A DNA stretch of 64,000 nucleotides from Demequina phytophila (GTDB lineage Bacteria > Actinomycetota > Actinomycetes > Actinomycetales > Demequinaceae): the NCBI RefSeq assembly GCF_000971135.1, contig NZ_BBLW01000004.1:1-64000 (forward strand). Direction: 5' to 3'. The position numbers were made by a program, and so were the translations under genes. The notes under the pieces are model-generated. The model searched no databases and was not told where the DNA came from. It saw only the letters and a program-made list of their open reading frames with translations. Shown piece after piece: positions 43,033-52,269 of the stretch. Numbering within the stretch: the first letter of the stretch is position 1; each line of letters opens with the position of its first letter.

Positions 43033-43779
43033 ATGCCGGTCATCGGCCTCCTGCTGGGCCAGCTGCCCCAGGCGCGCACCACCCGTCTGCTCGCGTCGCT
43101 CCTGCACGCGGCCGCGCCGGCCGGCACCCGGCTGGTCGAGCTCACTCCCCCTGACCTGCCGCTGCACGCGCCGTACGTCGACGCGCCGCTGCCGCGCGCG
43201 GCGTTCGAGTGGAAGCGCGCCATCGACGCGGTCGACGGGCTGCTCATCGTCACGCCGACTCACGAGCGCTCGGTGCCGGGCGCCCTCAAGCACACGCTCG
43301 ACTGGGCGCACGCCTCGCCGTCCGCCCTGGCGGGGAAGCCCATCGCCATCGCGGGCGCCGCCGCCCCCCGCGCGGGAAGCTTCATGGCGCTCGTCCACCT
43401 GCGCACCATCCTGAGCGATGCCGGCGCGGAGGTCATGGGCCAGCCCGAGCGGACGCTCGCGGTCCAGGCCAGCGACTTCAGCGCGCACGGCCGCTGCCAC
43501 AGCGCGGACCTCGACGCGCAGGCCCACTCCCTGCTCGGCGCGGCCGCGGGCTACATCGCGCACCTCACGCGGATCGCCGACTCCGGCCAGATCCCGACGG
43601 TCCCCACCGATCCCGTCGCGGCGGTGCGCGCGGAGCGTGCGCCCGCGCCCACGAGCCCCGCCCTAGGGATCCCGGCGTTCGTCGGCTCGGTCACCACCGC
43701 GGACCCCCTGGTGATCACCGGAGACCCCACCTTCGCGATGGCCCACCTCGACTCGACCACCGGCGCCCCCGCGGCCTGA
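43033..43779 (+). CDS. NADPH-dependent FMN reductase-like protein (long paralogue)
   Basis: A 248-residue flavodoxin-fold protein of the NADPH-dependent FMN reductase family. ATG 43033 is preceded by GAGGAAGGA. The family block LLIVTPTHERSVPGALKHTLDWAH (near 72-95) is the partner of PEYSRSIPGVLKNALDW in the next gene; here Y-S is replaced by H-E. A C-terminal extension of about 60 residues, Ala/Pro-rich, is extra. Likely a flavin-dependent reductase of unknown substrate. Confidence 0.82.
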   Translation: MPVIGLLLGQLPQARTTRLLASLLHAAAPAGTRLVELTPPDLPLHAPYVDAPLPRAAFEWKRAIDAVDGLLIVTPTHERSVPGALKHTLDWAHASPSALAGKPIAIAGAAAPRAGSFMALVHLRTILSDAGAEVMGQPERTLAVQASDFSAHGRCHSADLDAQAHSLLGAAAGYIAHLTRIADSGQIPTVPTDPVAAVRAERAPAPTSPALGIPAFVGSVTTADPLVITGDPTFAMAHLDSTTGAPAA

Positions 43780-43821
43780 CGGCGCCCGCGCCGCCGCATC
43801 GTCCCCCTGCGAGCCCACTTG

Positions 43822-43872
43822 GATGACAAGTCATCTTCTGGAATAGTTGATGCGTCACCATCGTTGTGACGC
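43822..43872 (+). promoter_or_regulatory. two palindromes upstream of FMN reductase
   Basis: GATGACAAGTCATC (43822-43835), a perfect 6-2-6 palindrome, sits between TTGGAT and ATAGTT -35/-10-like boxes. GCGTCAC-N7-GTGACGC (43852-43872) follows. Both suggest repressor control of the 43926 gene; the regulator is unknown. Confidence 0.45.
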
Positions 43873-43925
43873 CCGTCCGACGGCGTTGTCGGAGCCTCCA
43901 ACCCACCCCTGAACAGGAGACCACC

Positions 43926-44489
43926 ATGACCCGCATCGGCATCATCGTCGGTTCCATCGCCGGCGCCTCCATCAACCGCCAGGTCGCCAACGTGCTGCCC
44001 GGCCTCGCGCAGGACTCGGACGTCGAGTTCACCTTCCTCGAGTACACGGATCTGCCGTTCTACGACTACGCCCACGACGCGGACTACCCGCAGGTCGCGC
44101 GCGACTGGAAGCAGGCCATCGCGGACGTCGACGGCGTCATCATCGTGACCCCCGAGTACTCGCGCTCGATCCCCGGCGTGCTCAAGAACGCCCTCGACTG
44201 GTCGGCCCGCCCGTGGGGCCAGGGCTCCTTCGCGGGCAAGCCCGTCGCGATCATGGGCGCGTCGATCGGCGCGGCCGGCACCGCCGCGGCCCAGCAGCAC
44301 CTGCGTGCGATCCTCGGCCACTACGACGCCCCCACCATGGGCCAGCCGGAGACCTTCTTCCAGTACAGCGCGGACGCCTTCGGCGCCGACGGCTCGCTGC
44401 AGAACGAGGCCTCGGCCGCGGTGCTCGGCGCGTTCGTGAACGCCGCCGTCGCGCACGTCCAGAAGCACTCGCTGGTGGCCGTCGCCTAA
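43926..44489 (+). CDS. NADPH-dependent FMN reductase
   Basis: A 187-residue flavodoxin-fold reductase with the full family motif set: MTRIGIIVGSIAGASINRQVA at the phosphate-binding loop, VIIVTPEYSRSIPGVLKNALDW near 73-94, and GKPVAIMGASIGAAGTAAAQQHLRAIL near 104-130. Members reduce FMN or quinones or azo dyes with NADPH. It is a tandem paralogue of the preceding gene but with its own promoter region and palindromes. A terminator follows. Confidence 0.92.
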   Translation: MTRIGIIVGSIAGASINRQVANVLPGLAQDSDVEFTFLEYTDLPFYDYAHDADYPQVARDWKQAIADVDGVIIVTPEYSRSIPGVLKNALDWSARPWGQGSFAGKPVAIMGASIGAAGTAAAQQHLRAILGHYDAPTMGQPETFFQYSADAFGADGSLQNEASAAVLGAFVNAAVAHVQKHSLVAVA

Positions 44490-44510
44490 GTCGCGCCGCC
44501 ACACTCGCGA

Positions 44511-44540
44511 GAGGCCCGTCGGAACACACCGGCGGGCCTC
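44511..44540 (+). terminator. terminator after FMN reductase
   Basis: GAGGCCCGTCGG and CCGGCGGGCCTC pair with one mismatch around AACACA and are followed by TTGCGTT. Confidence 0.75.
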
Positions 44541-44556
44541 TTGCGTTGGTGAGGGC

Positions 44557-45885
44557 ATGACCTCCGTGTGGTGGATCCGGCGCGACGCGCGCCTCGCCGA
44601 CAACCCCGCGCTCCTCGCGGCCCAGGAGGACGGCCCCGCAGCCGCGGTGTTCGCGTGGAGCCGCGGCGTGCACCTGTGGTCCGGGCGCCGGCGCGCCCAC
44701 CTCGCGCGCGTGCTGTGGAGCCTGCGCGAGGACACCGGCGGCGCGATCGGCGTGCGCCAGGGCGAGGCTGAGGACGTGGTGCTCGCGGTCGCGCGGGAGC
44801 ACGATGCGCGGGTCGTGTTCGCGGCGCGCGAGGCCTCTCCCGCGGGCGTCCGGGCGCAGGAGGCGGTGGCCGCGGCGCTCGAGGCGGACGGTCGCGAGCT
44901 GCGCCTGGTCGGCACCCCGTACGCCGTCGCGCCCGGGCGGGTGGTGAAGGGCGACGGGACGGAGTACAAGGTGTTCACGCCCTTCTCGCACGCGTGGCGC
45001 GAGCACGGCTGGCCCGCGCCCGCGGAGCGCGCGGATCCCGCGGGCCTCGCCCCCGTCGACTCCGACATCGACCTCGACCAGGAGGCCGCGCACGGCGACG
45101 CGGACGACCTTCTCGTGGAGCGGCACGAGTTCCGCGAGAGCCGCGTGCTCGACGCGTGGGACGAGTACGTCGGCGGCGACCTCGCCCGCTACGCCGAGGA
45201 GCGCGACCGCCCCGACCTCGACTCGACGTCGCACCTGTCGGCGCCGCTGGCGTACGGCCAGATCCACCCGCGGACCGTCCTGGCCGCGACCGCACGGGTC
45301 CGCGGCGATGCCGCGCGCAAGCTCGAGTCCGAGCTCGCCTGGCGCGACTTCCACGCCGACGTGCTCTTCAGGCACCCCCACGCGCAGCACGAGTCGCTCA
45401 CCGCCGTCATGCCCGAGGACGCCTGGGTCACGGGCAGGGACGCCGACGAGGCGTTCATGGCATGGCGCGACGGCCGCACCGGCTTCCCCTTGGTGGATGC
45501 CGGGATGCGCCAGCTCGCCGCGACGGGCACCATGCACAACCGCGTCCGGATGGTGGTCGCGAGCTTCCTGGTCAAGGATCTCCACCAGCCGTGGCAACGC
45601 GGCGCCGACTACTTCCGGCGCGCGCTGCTCGACTACGACCACGCGCAGAACCAGCTCAACTGGCAGTGGGTGGCCGGGACGGGCAGGGACGCCGCTCCAT
45701 TCTTCCGGGTCTTCAACCCGTCCGCGCAGGCCGACCGCTACGACCCCGACCGCCGCTACGTCGAGCGCTGGGTCGCGGAGGTCGACACGCCCACCTACCC
45801 GGCACCCATGGTCGACCACGCCACCGAACGGGCCGTCGCGCTCGCCGACCTCAAGCGGGGCAAGGCGACCCGCGCATCGTCCTGA
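44557..45885 (+). CDS. phr: deoxyribodipyrimidine photolyase
   Basis: A 442-residue class I CPD photolyase-type flavoprotein that splits UV-induced pyrimidine dimers using light. The N-terminal antenna domain starts SVWWIRRDARLADNPAL. The FAD domain includes KLESELAWRDFHADVLFRHP near 250-270, GFPLVDAGMRQLAATGTMHNRVRMVVASFLVKDL near 310-343, and NQLNWQWVAGTGRDAAPFFRVFNPSAQADRYDP near 367-400. Length is normal. The stop codon region overlaps a GCATCGTCC copy, so the final residues (TRASS) are written by the dispersed motif. Upstream terminator separates it from the reductase. Confidence 0.95.
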   Translation: MTSVWWIRRDARLADNPALLAAQEDGPAAAVFAWSRGVHLWSGRRRAHLARVLWSLREDTGGAIGVRQGEAEDVVLAVAREHDARVVFAAREASPAGVRAQEAVAAALEADGRELRLVGTPYAVAPGRVVKGDGTEYKVFTPFSHAWREHGWPAPAERADPAGLAPVDSDIDLDQEAAHGDADDLLVERHEFRESRVLDAWDEYVGGDLARYAEERDRPDLDSTSHLSAPLAYGQIHPRTVLAATARVRGDAARKLESELAWRDFHADVLFRHPHAQHESLTAVMPEDAWVTGRDADEAFMAWRDGRTGFPLVDAGMRQLAATGTMHNRVRMVVASFLVKDLHQPWQRGADYFRRALLDYDHAQNQLNWQWVAGTGRDAAPFFRVFNPSAQADRYDPDRRYVERWVAEVDTPTYPAPMVDHATERAVALADLKRGKATRASS

Positions 45886-46050
45886 CTCCGTCATCGACGT
45901 AACAGAGTTATTTCCCGACGGACACGCCGCCGACACACGCCCGCCGTAGCGTGGAGCCCGCCAGCGAGGGCGCCGCCAGGGCGCACGGCGCAGACCCCCA
46001 GGGGCCGGCCGTACCGCCCCGCCCGAGCGGCGTCCTGGGAAGGACACGCC

Positions 46051-46377
46051 ATGACACCCGCCTCCTCCGAGTACCTCGGCTATGTGGGTCATCCGGAGCT
46101 CCCGCACGGGTACCACCCGTACCTGGGCAGGCGTCCGGACGAGCGCCGCGACTGGCTCGCCGACGCCTCCGTGGCCGCGGGGGTGGCGCTGCTGTTCCCC
46201 GCCGCGATCGTCCTGGGCCACCTCGCGCTGCGAGCCGTCCGCGCCGGCGAGGCCCGGTCCGAGCGGCGCGCACGCCTGGGCCTCGCGCTCGGCTACGGGG
46301 TTGCCGCTGCCGCCAACGTGGCGTATCTGGTGCTCGCGGCCCAGCACGCGATGGCGGGAGGTGCGACCGCCGCCTGA
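46051..46377 (+). CDS. small two-helix membrane protein
   Basis: A 108-residue protein with a Tyr/His/Pro-rich N-terminus (YLGYVGHPELPHGYHPYLG) and two transmembrane helices, ASVAAGVALLFPAAIVLGHLAL near 38-59 and LGLALGYGVAAAANVAYLVLAA near 75-97. GGGAAGGAC precedes the ATG. A GC-rich untranslated stretch of about 100 nt follows a TAGCGT -10-like box at 45947-45952. No family recognised. Confidence 0.6.
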   Translation: MTPASSEYLGYVGHPELPHGYHPYLGRRPDERRDWLADASVAAGVALLFPAAIVLGHLALRAVRAGEARSERRARLGLALGYGVAAAANVAYLVLAAQHAMAGGATAA

Positions 46378-46486
46378 GCAGATCCTGAGCGCTGGGAGGG
46401 GATCGTCGCCGAGGGGCGATCCCGGCCCGCCGCGATGTCCGATGACCGCGAGCGCAACCCCAAGGAAGTGCGTCACACTCGTGGGC

Positions 46487-47932
46487 ATGTGGGACGACGA
46501 CACGCGCTATGCGGTGATCCGCGGCAAGGACGCGCGCTACGACGGGCAGTTCATCACCGCCGTCCACACCACCGGCATCTACTGCCGCCCGTCCTGCCCC
46601 GCACGCACGCCGGCCCGTGCGAACGTGAGCTTCTACCCGAGCGCCGCGGCGGCGCAGCGCGCCGGGTTCCGGTCCTGCCGGCGGTGCTTCCCGGACGATG
46701 CGCCGGGCTCGCCCCGCTGGAGGGTCGGGGAGGACGTGGCGAGCCGCGCGATGAGGCTGATCGACGACGGCCTGGTCGAGCGCGAGGGCGTCGCGGGGCT
46801 CGCGAGGCGCCTCGGCTACACCGAGCGGCACGTGGCGCGCGTGCTCGTGGACGAGCTGGGCGCGAGCCCGCAGGCGCTCGCCATCGCGCACCGCCTCCAC
46901 CACGCGCGGACGCTCCTCGAGGGCACGGCGATGCCGGTGTCGGAGGTCGCGTTCGCGGCGGGGTTCGGCTCGGTGCGCCAGTTCAACGACGCCGCCAAGG
47001 CGGCGTGGGCGCTGACGCCGACGCAGGTGCGCGGGCGGTCGTCGGGCGGCGGACCGGGTGCGGCGGGGGCGACGACGCTCGAGCTCAGGCTGCGTCACCG
47101 CGCCCCGGCGTCCGTGGGCAGGACGCTCGCCTTCGTGGGCGCCCGCGCGCTCGACGGCGTCGAGACGTGGGACGGGTCCACCTACGGGAGGACGATGCTC
47201 CTCCCGCACGGCGGCGCGCAGGTGCGCCTACGAGCGGAGGACGGCCACGTCGCGGCGAGCCTCGCGCTCGCCGACGTGCGCGACCTGGGCGCCGCGGTCG
47301 CGCGATGCCGCCGACTGCTGGACCTCGACGCGGACCCGACGGCCGTCGATCAGGCGCTCCGCGCATCGTCCCTGCTGTCCCCCATGGTCACGGCGGTGCC
47401 GGGACTGAGGGTGCCGGGCGCGGTGGACCCGTTCGAGATGGTGGTCCGCGCCGTCGTGGGCCAGCAGGTGAGCGTCGCGGGGGCGAGGCGGACCCTCGGG
47501 TCGGTCGTGGCGCGGTTCGGGGCGCCGCTCGACCCGGAGGCCCCGGAAGGCGCGCGGCTGTTCCCCACCGCGGAGGCGCTGGTCGAGGTGGACCCAGCGA
47601 CGGGGCTGATCCCGCAGGCGCGGTGGCGCGCGATCTCCGCGGTGGCGCGCGGGCTGCTCGACGGCACGCTGGACCTGGGCCCGGGCGCGGACCGGGCGGA
47701 GGCACGGGCGAATCTGTTGGCGGTGCGCGGGATCGGGCCGTGGACCGTGGAGTACGTGGCGCTGCGGGCGCTGGGAGACCCCGACGCCTTCCCGGCGGGG
47801 GACCTGGTGCTGCAGAAGGCGGCCGGGCTCGACGTGAAGGCGCTGACCGAGGCGGCCGAGGCGTGGCGACCGTGGCGCGCCTACGCGGCGATGCACCTGT
47901 GGACCGCGGTGACGGAAGGACGGATCTCATGA
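46487..47932 (+). CDS. Ada-type regulator / AlkA DNA-3-methyladenine glycosylase fusion
   Basis: A 481-residue three-part protein. Residues 1-75 are the Ada zinc domain, with Cys33, Cys37, Cys64 and Cys67 (YCRPSCPAR...SCRRC); one of these accepts methyl from DNA phosphotriesters. Residues 85-185 are an AraC-type helix-turn-helix pair (GVAGLARRLGYTERHVARVLVDELG). Residues 195-481 are AlkA: the helix-hairpin-helix LLAVRGIGPWTVEYVALRAL near 408-428 and the catalytic aspartate in DAFPAGDLVLQK near 440. It couples sensing of alkylation to base excision. ATG 46487 starts the Ada domain. It overlaps ogt by ATGA, so the two repair proteins are co-translated. Confidence 0.94.
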   Translation: MWDDDTRYAVIRGKDARYDGQFITAVHTTGIYCRPSCPARTPARANVSFYPSAAAAQRAGFRSCRRCFPDDAPGSPRWRVGEDVASRAMRLIDDGLVEREGVAGLARRLGYTERHVARVLVDELGASPQALAIAHRLHHARTLLEGTAMPVSEVAFAAGFGSVRQFNDAAKAAWALTPTQVRGRSSGGGPGAAGATTLELRLRHRAPASVGRTLAFVGARALDGVETWDGSTYGRTMLLPHGGAQVRLRAEDGHVAASLALADVRDLGAAVARCRRLLDLDADPTAVDQALRASSLLSPMVTAVPGLRVPGAVDPFEMVVRAVVGQQVSVAGARRTLGSVVARFGAPLDPEAPEGARLFPTAEALVEVDPATGLIPQARWRAISAVARGLLDGTLDLGPGADRAEARANLLAVRGIGPWTVEYVALRALGDPDAFPAGDLVLQKAAGLDVKALTEAAEAWRPWRAYAAMHLWTAVTEGRIS

Positions 47933-48423
47933 CCACGCTGACCTCGAGCACGTGGGTGCGGCGCGACGTCGACACCCCGCTGGGCCCGCTCACGCTGGTC
48001 GCGTCGGACACGGCGCTGGTGGGCGCGTTCTTCGCGGACCACCGGCGACGACCGGCGCTCGACGACGCCGCCTCCCCCGCGGTCCACGCGGTGCTCGACG
48101 GCGCGGCGGCCGCGTTCGCGGCGTACTTCACCGGCGACGCGGCCGACGTCCCGGTCGACGCTGTCGCGCCGGGCACGCCGTTCCAGCGCGAGGTGTGGGA
48201 GGCGCTGCGCGACATCCCCGCGGGTGAGACCCGGACCTATGCCGAGGTGGCGGACGCGATCGGGCGCCAGTCCGCGGTGCGGGCCGTCGCCGGGGCGATC
48301 GGCCGCAACCCGCTCACCGTCGCGGTGCCGTGCCATCGGGTGGTCGGGGCGGACGGCTCGCTCACCGGCTACGCCGGCGGGGTGGAGCGCAAACGGTGGC
48401 TGCTCGCCCACGAGCGCGGCTAA
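47929..48423 (+). CDS. ogt: methylated-DNA--protein-cysteine methyltransferase
   Basis: A 164-residue suicide methyltransferase that removes O6-alkyl groups from guanine. The acceptor cysteine lies in AVPCHRVV near residue 132, preceded by the helix-turn-helix TPFQREVWEALRDIPAGETRTYAEVADAIG and the asparagine hinge GAIGRNPL. The C-terminus GYAGGVERKRWLLAHE is standard. It overlaps the Ada-AlkA gene, forming an alkylation-repair operon. Confidence 0.96.
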   Translation: MTTLTSSTWVRRDVDTPLGPLTLVASDTALVGAFFADHRRRPALDDAASPAVHAVLDGAAAAFAAYFTGDAADVPVDAVAPGTPFQREVWEALRDIPAGETRTYAEVADAIGRQSAVRAVAGAIGRNPLTVAVPCHRVVGADGSLTGYAGGVERKRWLLAHERG

Positions 48424-48454
48424 ACGTACGACGGCGCGAAAAGGTTCCGTCTTT

Positions 48455-48610
48455 GGTCACAAAACGGTCACGACCACTGTGCAGGCCGCGCGGAACCGTC
48501 CTAGCCTGGCCAGGTGAGGCGCCCGAAGGGACCCACCTCCCGCCACGGGAGCGCCACAGCTGAGGGGCGGTGCCTTCCCCGCGATCGAGGGGGGCTCACG
48601 CGGGGAAGGC
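48455..48610. ncRNA. orphan promoter and structured leader, possible riboswitch remnant or small RNA
   Basis: Direct repeats GGTCAC at 48455 and 48466 (11-bp period, as bound by OmpR-family regulators such as MtrA or PhoP) precede a TAGCCT -10-like box at 48502-48507. Downstream are GGGACCCAC and a 12-bp perfect stem, GCCTTCCCCGCG (48572-48583) with CGCGGGGAAGGC (48599-48610). No + strand gene follows; the next gene is on the - strand and its stop lies inside the stem. The layout recalls the c-di-AMP (ydaO-type) leaders before cell-wall hydrolase genes in actinobacteria, but the match is partial. The stem may instead serve as the terminator of the - strand gene. Confidence 0.35.
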
Positions 48611-49546
48611 GCCCATCAGCACCAGGTTCACGGGCTCGTCGCCCGACCTGCACGCCGCGATCTGACGGCGCACCACGTCCGTGTACCGCCGGTTGGTGAG
48701 GTGCTCCACACCCGCGACATGCGGGACCACGATGCAGCCCGGTGCGGACCACAGCGGGTGGCCGTCGGGGAGCGGCTCGGGATCGGTGACGTCGAGGGCG
48801 GCTCGCAGACGGCCGGACCGAAGCTCCGCGAGCAGGGCGTCCGAATCGACCACCTTGCCGCGGCCCACGTTGATGAGCAGCGCGCCATCGGGCATCGCGG
48901 CGAGGAAGGCGGCGTCGACCATCCGGTCCGTCTCCTCGCTGTGCGGTGTGACGATGATGACGATGTCGTGGTGCGGGAGCACGGCCGGCAGGTCCCCGAC
49001 GGCATGGACGCGCGTGCCGTCGGGGGCGATCCGCGCGGTGCGGGCCACGCCCTCCACCTCGACCTCGCTGGCACGCAGCCGGGCGCCGATCGCCTCGCCG
49101 ATGCTGCCGTAGCCGACGACGAGCGCGCGCGAGTCCGCGAGCGACGGCGCCTGGAAGTCGGGCTCCCACACTCCCCGGCGCTGCGCGTCGAGGAAGGCCG
49201 GCAGACGGCGCTGGGACGCGAGTGCGAGCAGGAGCGTCATCTCCGCCACGCGGGTGTCGTGCACGCCACGCGCGTTCGCGAGCGCGACGCCCGGCGGGAC
49301 GAACGGGACGGCGTGCTCGAAGCCCGCGGACGGCAGCTGGATCACCTCGAGTTTCGCGCAGGTCGCGAGCCGCCCGTACACGCGGCGCCCGCCCGTGGCG
49401 TGCGCGAGGCACGCGATCGCGATGCGGTCGCGCTCGTCCTCGGGCGGGTCCGTCTCGGCGGGGTTCCACACGATGACGCGTGCGTCGGGACCGGGGTCGC
49501 CGAGCGCGTCCGCGACGGCCTGATCGGGCACGGAGACGGTGATCAT
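48596..49546 (-). CDS. D-isomer-specific 2-hydroxyacid dehydrogenase
   Basis: A 316-residue NAD(P)-dependent dehydrogenase. The Rossmann motif is [16 protein letters not shown] near 143-158. The substrate arginine/NAD block [19 protein letters not shown] is near 227-245, the glutamate in [15 protein letters not shown] near 254-268, and the catalytic histidine in [12 protein letters not shown] near 274-285. The N-terminal domain shows [12 protein letters not shown]. Substrate not assignable. It starts 28 nt after the ROK gene stop, so the two may be co-transcribed. Confidence 0.92.
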   Translation of the reverse strand: MITVSVPDQAVADALGDPGPDARVIVWNPAETDPPEDERDRIAIACLAHATGGRRVYGRLATCAKLEVIQLPSAGFEHAVPFVPPGVALANARGVHDTRVAEMTLLLALASQRRLPAFLDAQRRGVWEPDFQAPSLADSRALVVGYGSIGEAIGARLRASEVEVEGVARTARIAPDGTRVHAVGDLPAVLPHHDIVIIVTPHSEETDRMVDAAFLAAMPDGALLINVGRGKVVDSDALLAELRSGRLRAALDVTDPEPLPDGHPLWSAPGCIVVPHVAGVEHLTNRRYTDVVRRQIAACRSGDEPVNLVLMGAFPA

Positions 49547-49574
49547 GCCGCCAGTGTGCCAGGCGGCTCGCCGG

Positions 49575-50753
49575 CTACAGCGCGACGAGCGGGACGCCCG
49601 CCGGGTCCTCGAGCAGCGGCGCGAAGGCACGCTCCGCAGCGCCGATGAGGAGGCGGTTGCGACCCAGCCGTGCGCGCGCGATCGCGACGTCCTCGGCGTC
49701 CGGGCGGAACGCGAGCTCACGCACGCGCGCGGCGACCAGGTCGCGACGCGCGTCGAAGAGCGCGCCCAGGTACCCGCCCAGCAGGACCAGGTCGGGGTCG
49801 AACGCGCACTCGAGGTTCGCGATCGCGGTCGCAAGCGTCGAGGCGAGCGCGTCGAACGCCGGGGCGTCGTGTGCGGCGGCATCCAGGCGGTGAGCGTTGA
49901 GCTCGGTCTCGAGGCAGCCGGACCGGCCGCACGAGCAGCGGTCGCCGTCCGAACGGATCATCATGTGGCCGAACTCGCCGCCGTAACCACGGCCGCCGCG
50001 GAGCATGCGGCCGCCCACCAATGCGGCACCGCCGATGCCGGATGCCGATCCGTTGAGGTAGACCACCGTGTCGACGCCGCGCGCCGACCCGAAGCTCCAC
50101 TCCGCGCGCAGGCCCATGTTCGCGTCGTTGCCCACGGCGATCGGGAAGTCGAACACCTCCGCGAGCGCGGCGCCCAGGTCGACGTCGCGCCAGCCCAGGT
50201 GGGGTGCCGCGACGACGGTCGACCCGTCGATCGCGACCAGCCCGGGGACGGCGGCACCGGCGCCGACCACGCGCAGGCCCGGCATCTCGGCGGCGATGTC
50301 GCGCGCGGCCTCGCGCGCGAACGCGACGGCGTCGGCGGGCGTGGGCGGCGCGTCGACCGAGGTGCGGCGCCGCGCGACCACCGTCCCGTCGATCGCGACG
50401 GCGCCCAGCTCGAGCGCGTCGACATCGGGGTGGAGCGCGAGCGCCGCGACGTCGACGCGCGGGCGCACGATCAGGCTCGGGCGGCCCACCGCGCCCGTCT
50501 CCGCGGCGGCGTCCTCGATCACGAGGCCGAGCTCGGCGAGCTCGGTGACCAGGCCCCCGATGGTCGACCGGTTGAGACCCGTGTCGCGGGTGAGCTGCGC
50601 ACGGGTGAGGGGTCCGCCGTAGTGGACCGCGGTGACGAGCGAGGAGAGGTTGTGGCGACGCGTGTGGTCGTTCCGGCTGCCGCGGGCGGCGGCCATGCGC
50701 GCGGGAACCTCCGGCTGTGCCGGCATGTCCGTGCCCGTCGCGTCCTCGGTCAT
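49575..50753 (-). CDS. xylR: ROK-family xylose repressor
   Basis: A 392-residue ROK repressor. The N-terminal helix-turn-helix is [42 protein letters not shown] near 33-75. The sugar-kinase-like domain follows: [29 protein letters not shown], and the zinc motif [23 protein letters not shown] near 262-285. ATG 50753 has GGGGAGG upstream. Divergent from xylA with a palindrome between, so it is most likely the xylose-responsive repressor of xylAB. Confidence 0.92.
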   Translation of the reverse strand: MTEDATGTDMPAQPEVPARMAAARGSRNDHTRRHNLSSLVTAVHYGGPLTRAQLTRDTGLNRSTIGGLVTELAELGLVIEDAAAETGAVGRPSLIVRPRVDVAALALHPDVDALELGAVAIDGTVVARRRTSVDAPPTPADAVAFAREAARDIAAEMPGLRVVGAGAAVPGLVAIDGSTVVAAPHLGWRDVDLGAALAEVFDFPIAVGNDANMGLRAEWSFGSARGVDTVVYLNGSASGIGGAALVGGRMLRGGRGYGGEFGHMMIRSDGDRCSCGRSGCLETELNAHRLDAAAHDAPAFDALASTLATAIANLECAFDPDLVLLGGYLGALFDARRDLVAARVRELAFRPDAEDVAIARARLGRNRLLIGAAERAFAPLLEDPAGVPLVAL

Positions 50754-50901
50754 CGCACCTCCCCAGTGCTCGCCAGTATTCCGCACCGCTCCCCCTCGCA
50801 TGGACAGGCCACGCCCCTCCCGGGCGCCCGCCGCCACACCGCGCGGAAGCCCGCCGCGGCATCGTCCCGCGCCCGCTTTGACGAGACCCTCTCGCGGGTA
50901 T

Positions 50902-50920
50902 ATGTTCTCTGCGGGAACAT
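50902..50920. promoter_or_regulatory. xyl operator
   Basis: ATGTTCTCTGCGGGAACAT contains ATGTTC-N7-GAACAT, a perfect inverted repeat in the xylR-xylA divergent gap, inside an AT-rich stretch 32 bp before xylA. The likely binding site of the ROK repressor. Confidence 0.75.
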
Positions 50921-50951
50921 TTTAACCCGTTCGACGATGACTGGAGACGCG

Positions 50952-52142
50952 ATGTCCTTCACCCCCACCCCGGCCGACAAGTTCACGTTCGGCCTCTGGA
51001 CCATCGGCTGGCAGGGCGTTGACCCGTTCGGCGGCGCGAGCCGCGGGCCGCTCGATGCCGTCGAGGCGATCCACAAGCTCGCCGAGCTGGGCGCCTACGG
51101 TATGACCTTCCACGACGACGACCTGTTCCCGTTCGGATCCTCCGACGCGGACCGTCGCGCGGCGATCGACGCGCTCAAGAAGGGGTGCGAGGAGACCGGG
51201 ATGAAGATCCCGATGATCACCACCAACACGTTCAGCCACCCCGTGTTCAAGGACGGCGGCGTCACCTCGAACGACCGCGATGTCCGCCGCTTCACCGTCC
51301 GCAAGATCCTGCGCAACATCGATCTCGCGGCGGAGCTGGGCGCCACCACGTTCGTCATGTGGGGCGGCCGCGAGGGCGCGGAGTACGACTTCTCCAAGGA
51401 CATCCGCGTCGCGCTCGAGCGCTACCGCGAGGCCGCGAACCTCTTCGGTGCGTACGTCAAGGAGAAGGGCTACGACATCCGCTTCGCGATCGAGCCCAAG
51501 CCCAACGAGCCCCGCGGCGACATCCTGCTGCCCACGGTCGGCCACGCGATGGCGTTCATCAACACGCTTGACGACCCCGACATGGTGGGCCTCAACCCCG
51601 AGGTGGGCCACGAGCAGATGGCCGGCCTCAACTTCACCGCCGGCATCGCGCAGGCGTTGGACCACGGCAAGCTGTTCCACATCGACCTCAACGGCCAGCG
51701 CGGCATCAAGTACGACCAGGACCTCGTGTTCGGCCACGGCGACCTGCAGAACGCGTTCGCCCTGGTCGACCTGCTCGAGAACGGCGGACCCAACGGCGGC
51801 AACGCGTACACCGGCCCGCGCCACTTCGACTACAAGCCCTCGCGCACCGAGGACTACGAAGGCGTGTGGGAGTCCGCGAAGGCGAACATGCGCATGTACC
51901 TCATCCTCAAGGAGCGCGCCGCGGCCTTCCGCGCCGACCCCGAGGTCCAGGAGGCCATCGCGGCCACCAAGCAGCACGAGCTCGCGCAGACCACGTTGGC
52001 CGAGGGCGAATCCGTCGCGGACCTCCTCGCGGACCGCTCCGCGTTCGAGGACTTCGACGCGGACGCCTACTACAACGGCAACGGCTTCGGGTTCGTCCGC
52101 CTGCAGCAGCTCGCCGTCGAGCACCTGATGGGCGCCCGCTGA
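50952..52142 (+). CDS. xylA: xylose isomerase
   Basis: A 396-residue class I xylose isomerase that converts D-xylose to D-xylulose. The catalytic pair His54 and Asp57 lies in [10 protein letters not shown], matching the numbering of the well-studied actinobacterial enzymes. Metal ligands are in [10 protein letters not shown] near 181, [10 protein letters not shown] near 219, and [17 protein letters not shown] near 245-262. ATG 50952 behind TGGAGA. First gene of the xylAB operon. Confidence 0.98.
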   Translation: MSFTPTPADKFTFGLWTIGWQGVDPFGGASRGPLDAVEAIHKLAELGAYGMTFHDDDLFPFGSSDADRRAAIDALKKGCEETGMKIPMITTNTFSHPVFKDGGVTSNDRDVRRFTVRKILRNIDLAAELGATTFVMWGGREGAEYDFSKDIRVALERYREAANLFGAYVKEKGYDIRFAIEPKPNEPRGDILLPTVGHAMAFINTLDDPDMVGLNPEVGHEQMAGLNFTAGIAQALDHGKLFHIDLNGQRGIKYDQDLVFGHGDLQNAFALVDLLENGGPNGGNAYTGPRHFDYKPSRTEDYEGVWESAKANMRMYLILKERAAAFRADPEVQEAIAATKQHELAQTTLAEGESVADLLADRSAFEDFDADAYYNGNGFGFVRLQQLAVEHLMGAR

Positions 52143-52269
52143 CCCTCCCTCCTCCGGGCACGTCCCGGTACCCGCGCCCCGGCCGCCCTTCCTCCTTGGA
52201 GCGGCCGGGGCGCACCCCTCTCCCCCGCCTCCCTCATCCCAGGACCCACCGCACCGAAAGGCCCCGCCC

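Noticed and set aside
45947..46050. Known riboswitch before the small membrane protein
   Set aside because: The leader is GC-rich and long, but no conserved riboswitch core could be matched.
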